A DNA stretch of 13,185 nucleotides from Baffinella frigidus (lineage: Eukaryota; Cryptophyceae; Cryptomonadales; Baffinellaceae). The stretch is from contig MU646402.1 in NCBI GenBank assembly GCA_026770585.1, positions 446,769 to 459,953 of the forward strand, in the 5' to 3' direction. Positions 12,336-13,185 of the stretch are shown piece by piece. Within the stretch, counting starts at the first letter, position 1. Each line of letters begins with the position of its first letter. The notes below the pieces were generated by a model that saw only the letters and a program-made list of their open reading frames with translations, did no database searches and was not told the DNA's origin. The position numbers and the translations under genes are program-made.

Positions 12336-12388
12336 CGGGCGTGGGCGGCTGGTTCCCGCACTCGGCGAACAAGCCGACGGAGCTGCAG
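12336..12388 (+). CDS. Exon 17 (residues 429-445)
   Basis: Acceptor AAACAG ends at 12335 and donor GTGATC starts at 12389. Two entry bases complete Ala428, exit phase 0. It encodes GVGGWFPHSANKPTELQ. It is the only exon in the chain that does not begin with G. Its acceptor is the last of the array copies, the others being decoys followed by CGGATCT. Confidence 0.65.
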
Positions 12389-12399
12389 GTGATCAGCCT

Positions 12400-12631
12400 C
12401 CCTCAACCCTAAGCCTCCCTCGACCCTCAAGCCTCCCTCACCCCTAAACTCGGAACCCGGAACCCGGAACCCGGAACCCGGAACCCGAATCCCGAAACCC
12501 GAAACCCCTGAACCCCAAACCCCAAACCCCAAACCCCAGACCCCAAACCCCAAACCCAAACCCCCAACCCCAAACCCCAAACCATAAACCCAAACCCCCA
12601 AACCCCAAACCCAAAACCCAAAACCTAACCG
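12400..12631 (+). repeat. CCCGGAA array switching to CCCCAAA
   Basis: Degenerate CCCTCAA units, then four to five pure CCCGGAA units (12450-12485), then CCCCAAA/CCCAAAC units up to the exon 18 echo. Antisense Gly-Phe/Gly-Trp-rich frames are by-products. Confidence 0.9.
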
Positions 12632-12634
12632 CAG

Positions 12635-12672
12635 GTACTGCTAGAGCAGACAGCGCGGTACATCCAGCAGTT
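12635..12672 (+). pseudogene. Exon 18 echo, 5' part with acceptor
   Basis: Acceptor GCAG (12631-12634) followed by 38 bases matching exon 18, with one synonymous change (gta/gtg). It diverges at the Gln-Gln-Phe codons, then a (GA)n run follows at 12693-12708. Upstream-type echo. Confidence 0.8.
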
Positions 12673-12865
12673 GCGGATAGGGACAGGGGTACTGAGAGAG
12701 AGAGAGAGTTCTGTACTGACGACCAATTTGTCCGGATCCACCTCATCATGGCTCAGATGCTTTTCCTGGACCGGACTCGCGCCACGGGAGTTTGACTTCC
12801 CTTTTCCAGGTATCCTTGCATCTGCCTGCGGGGTACTAACAAAGGCCTCTCTTCCGGTGTTGCAG

Positions 12866-12927
12866 GTGCTGCTAGAGCAGACAGCGCGGTACATCCAGCA
12901 GTTCGAGCGCCCGCCCACCGTCCTCGG
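12866..12927 (+). CDS. Exon 18 (residues 446-465), last in window
   Basis: Acceptor TTGCAG ends at 12865 and donor GTACCG starts at 12928. Phase 0 at entry, two spare bases at exit, so at least one further exon lies downstream. It encodes VLLEQTARYIQQFERPPTVL, a helical segment followed by Pro-Pro, a likely return to folded structure after the disordered tail. It is flanked by an acceptor-side echo upstream and a donor-side echo downstream. Confidence 0.8.
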
Positions 12928-12969
12928 GTACCGCCCCCTTTCCTGCCATTCAGCCGCGGACGATCCCTC

Positions 12970-13051
12970 AAGTGGCGAGTAGCCGCATATGCTGCTCCTT
13001 AGGCCATAGGTAGGGGGGCCTAGAGGGTCAGATATGACCAGCTCGCCACTT
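12970..13051. mobile_element. Foldback (MITE-like) element
   Basis: AAGTGGCGAG (12970-12979) and CTCGCCACTT (13042-13051) are exact inverted ends, with weaker pairing continuing to about 34 bases per arm (CATATG against CATATC near the middle of the arms). It lies between exon 18 and its donor-side echo. No clear target duplication. Confidence 0.55.
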
Positions 13052-13069
13052 TCGGGCGTTGTCTTGGTG

Positions 13070-13113
13070 GCGCGATACATCCAGCAATTCGAGCGCCCGC
13101 CCACCGTCCTCGG
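13070..13113 (+). pseudogene. Exon 18 echo, 3' part with donor
   Basis: Copies Ala-Arg-Tyr-Ile-Gln-Gln to Thr-Val-Leu plus the donor (CTCGG|GTACC). Both differences (cga/cgg and caa/cag) are synonymous. Downstream-type echo. Confidence 0.85.
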
Positions 13114-13123
13114 GTACCAATTT

Positions 13124-13162
13124 ATGCTATTTTAAGCCTTGGGGGTATGCCTAAAATAGCAT
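13124..13162. repeat. Short AT-rich foldback
   Basis: ATGCTATTTTAAGC and GCCTAAAATAGCAT are near-perfect inverted repeats around TTGGGGGTAT. It lies ten bases after the donor of the last echo. Confidence 0.7.
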
Positions 13163-13185
13163 GTCCACCCTTATCTTCCGCGTTG

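Larger units (their letters stand above)
441..12927 (+). other. Span of one 18-exon gene, partial at both ends
   Basis: Eighteen AG/GT-bounded coding islands join into one open frame of about 465 codons. Exon-end phases (spare bases) in order are 2,0,0,2,2,0,0,1,0,0,0,1,0,1,0,1,0,2, and each following exon begins with exactly the bases needed to complete the codon. All 18 donors are GT and 17 of 18 exons begin with G. The protein is not recognised. Four hydrophobic segments (residues 46-62, 99-125, 210-228, 261-285) suggest a multi-pass membrane protein; a basic loop lies at 133-209 and a low-complexity Gly/Ser/His/Pro-rich tail at 318-445. The first exon here starts mid-codon, so the start codon lies upstream, and the last exon ends with two spare bases, so the gene continues downstream. 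Coding density is about 11 percent. A seven-helix channel-like or receptor-like protein is only a guess from the hydrophobicity pattern. Confidence 0.8.

Noticed and set aside
12625-13104. 159-codon minus-strand gene
   Set aside because: It is the antisense of exon 18, its echoes and a foldback; its internal peptide repeats simply mirror the duplicated exon.

Overview
This looks like nuclear DNA of a large-genome eukaryote, probably a microalga. It has no operons, ribosome binding sites or long reading frames. It is mostly non-coding DNA built from degenerate 7-bp telomere-like units (CCCTAAA, CCCCAAA, CCCGAAA, CCCGGAA, TACACCC), with short GC-rich coding islands bounded by AG and GT. All 18 proposed donors are GT, which argues against Symbiodinium-type dinoflagellates, where GC and GA donors are common. 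However, 17 of 18 exons start with G after the AG, a bias reported in dinoflagellates. The CCCTAAA motif is the plant and green-alga telomere type. My first guess is a repeat-rich prasinophyte-like green alga, with a dinoflagellate as the alternative; the window cannot decide.

The main result is one plus-strand gene crossing the whole window. Eighteen short exons (47-117 nt) between 441 and 12927 chain in perfect phase: each exon end (0, 1 or 2 spare bases) is completed by the next exon start, with no stop codon. Together they give 1398 nt, about 465 codons, and both gene ends lie outside the window. I number residue 1 as the first complete codon (base 442). I do not recognise the protein. 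It looks like a multi-pass membrane protein: hydrophobic stretches near residues 46-62, 99-125, 210-228 and 261-285, a basic helical loop at about 133-209, then a Gly/Ser/His-rich probably disordered tail (about 318-445) and the start of a new helical part.

Layout: 1-440, upstream intron with a partial copy of exon 1. 441-1850, exon 1 and a G-rich intron holding about ten copies of the 3' end of exon 1. 1851-3250, exons 2 and 3 with partial copies. 3251-4100, exon 4 in two full copies plus a hAT-like foldback. 4101-5220, exons 5 and 6, with a TA-flanked foldback inside a partial copy of exon 6. 5221-7300, exons 7 and 8 with partial copies and an inverted pair of one foldback family. 7301-9540, exons 9-12. 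9541-10420, an intron with dispersed repeats and hairpins. 10421-11590, exons 13-16. 11591-12335, an intron dominated by a roughly 30-bp repeat array. 12336-13185, exons 17-18, a partial copy of exon 18 and two foldbacks.

The unusual biology is what I call exon echoes. Most exons are accompanied by partial copies. Copies upstream of the intact exon keep the acceptor and 5' part; copies downstream keep the 3' part and donor. This is what repeated local tandem duplications with one breakpoint inside an exon would leave. Differences between echoes and intact exons are enriched for synonymous changes, and at least three extra copies (of exons 4, 8 and 15) keep open frames, so some may be alternative exons.
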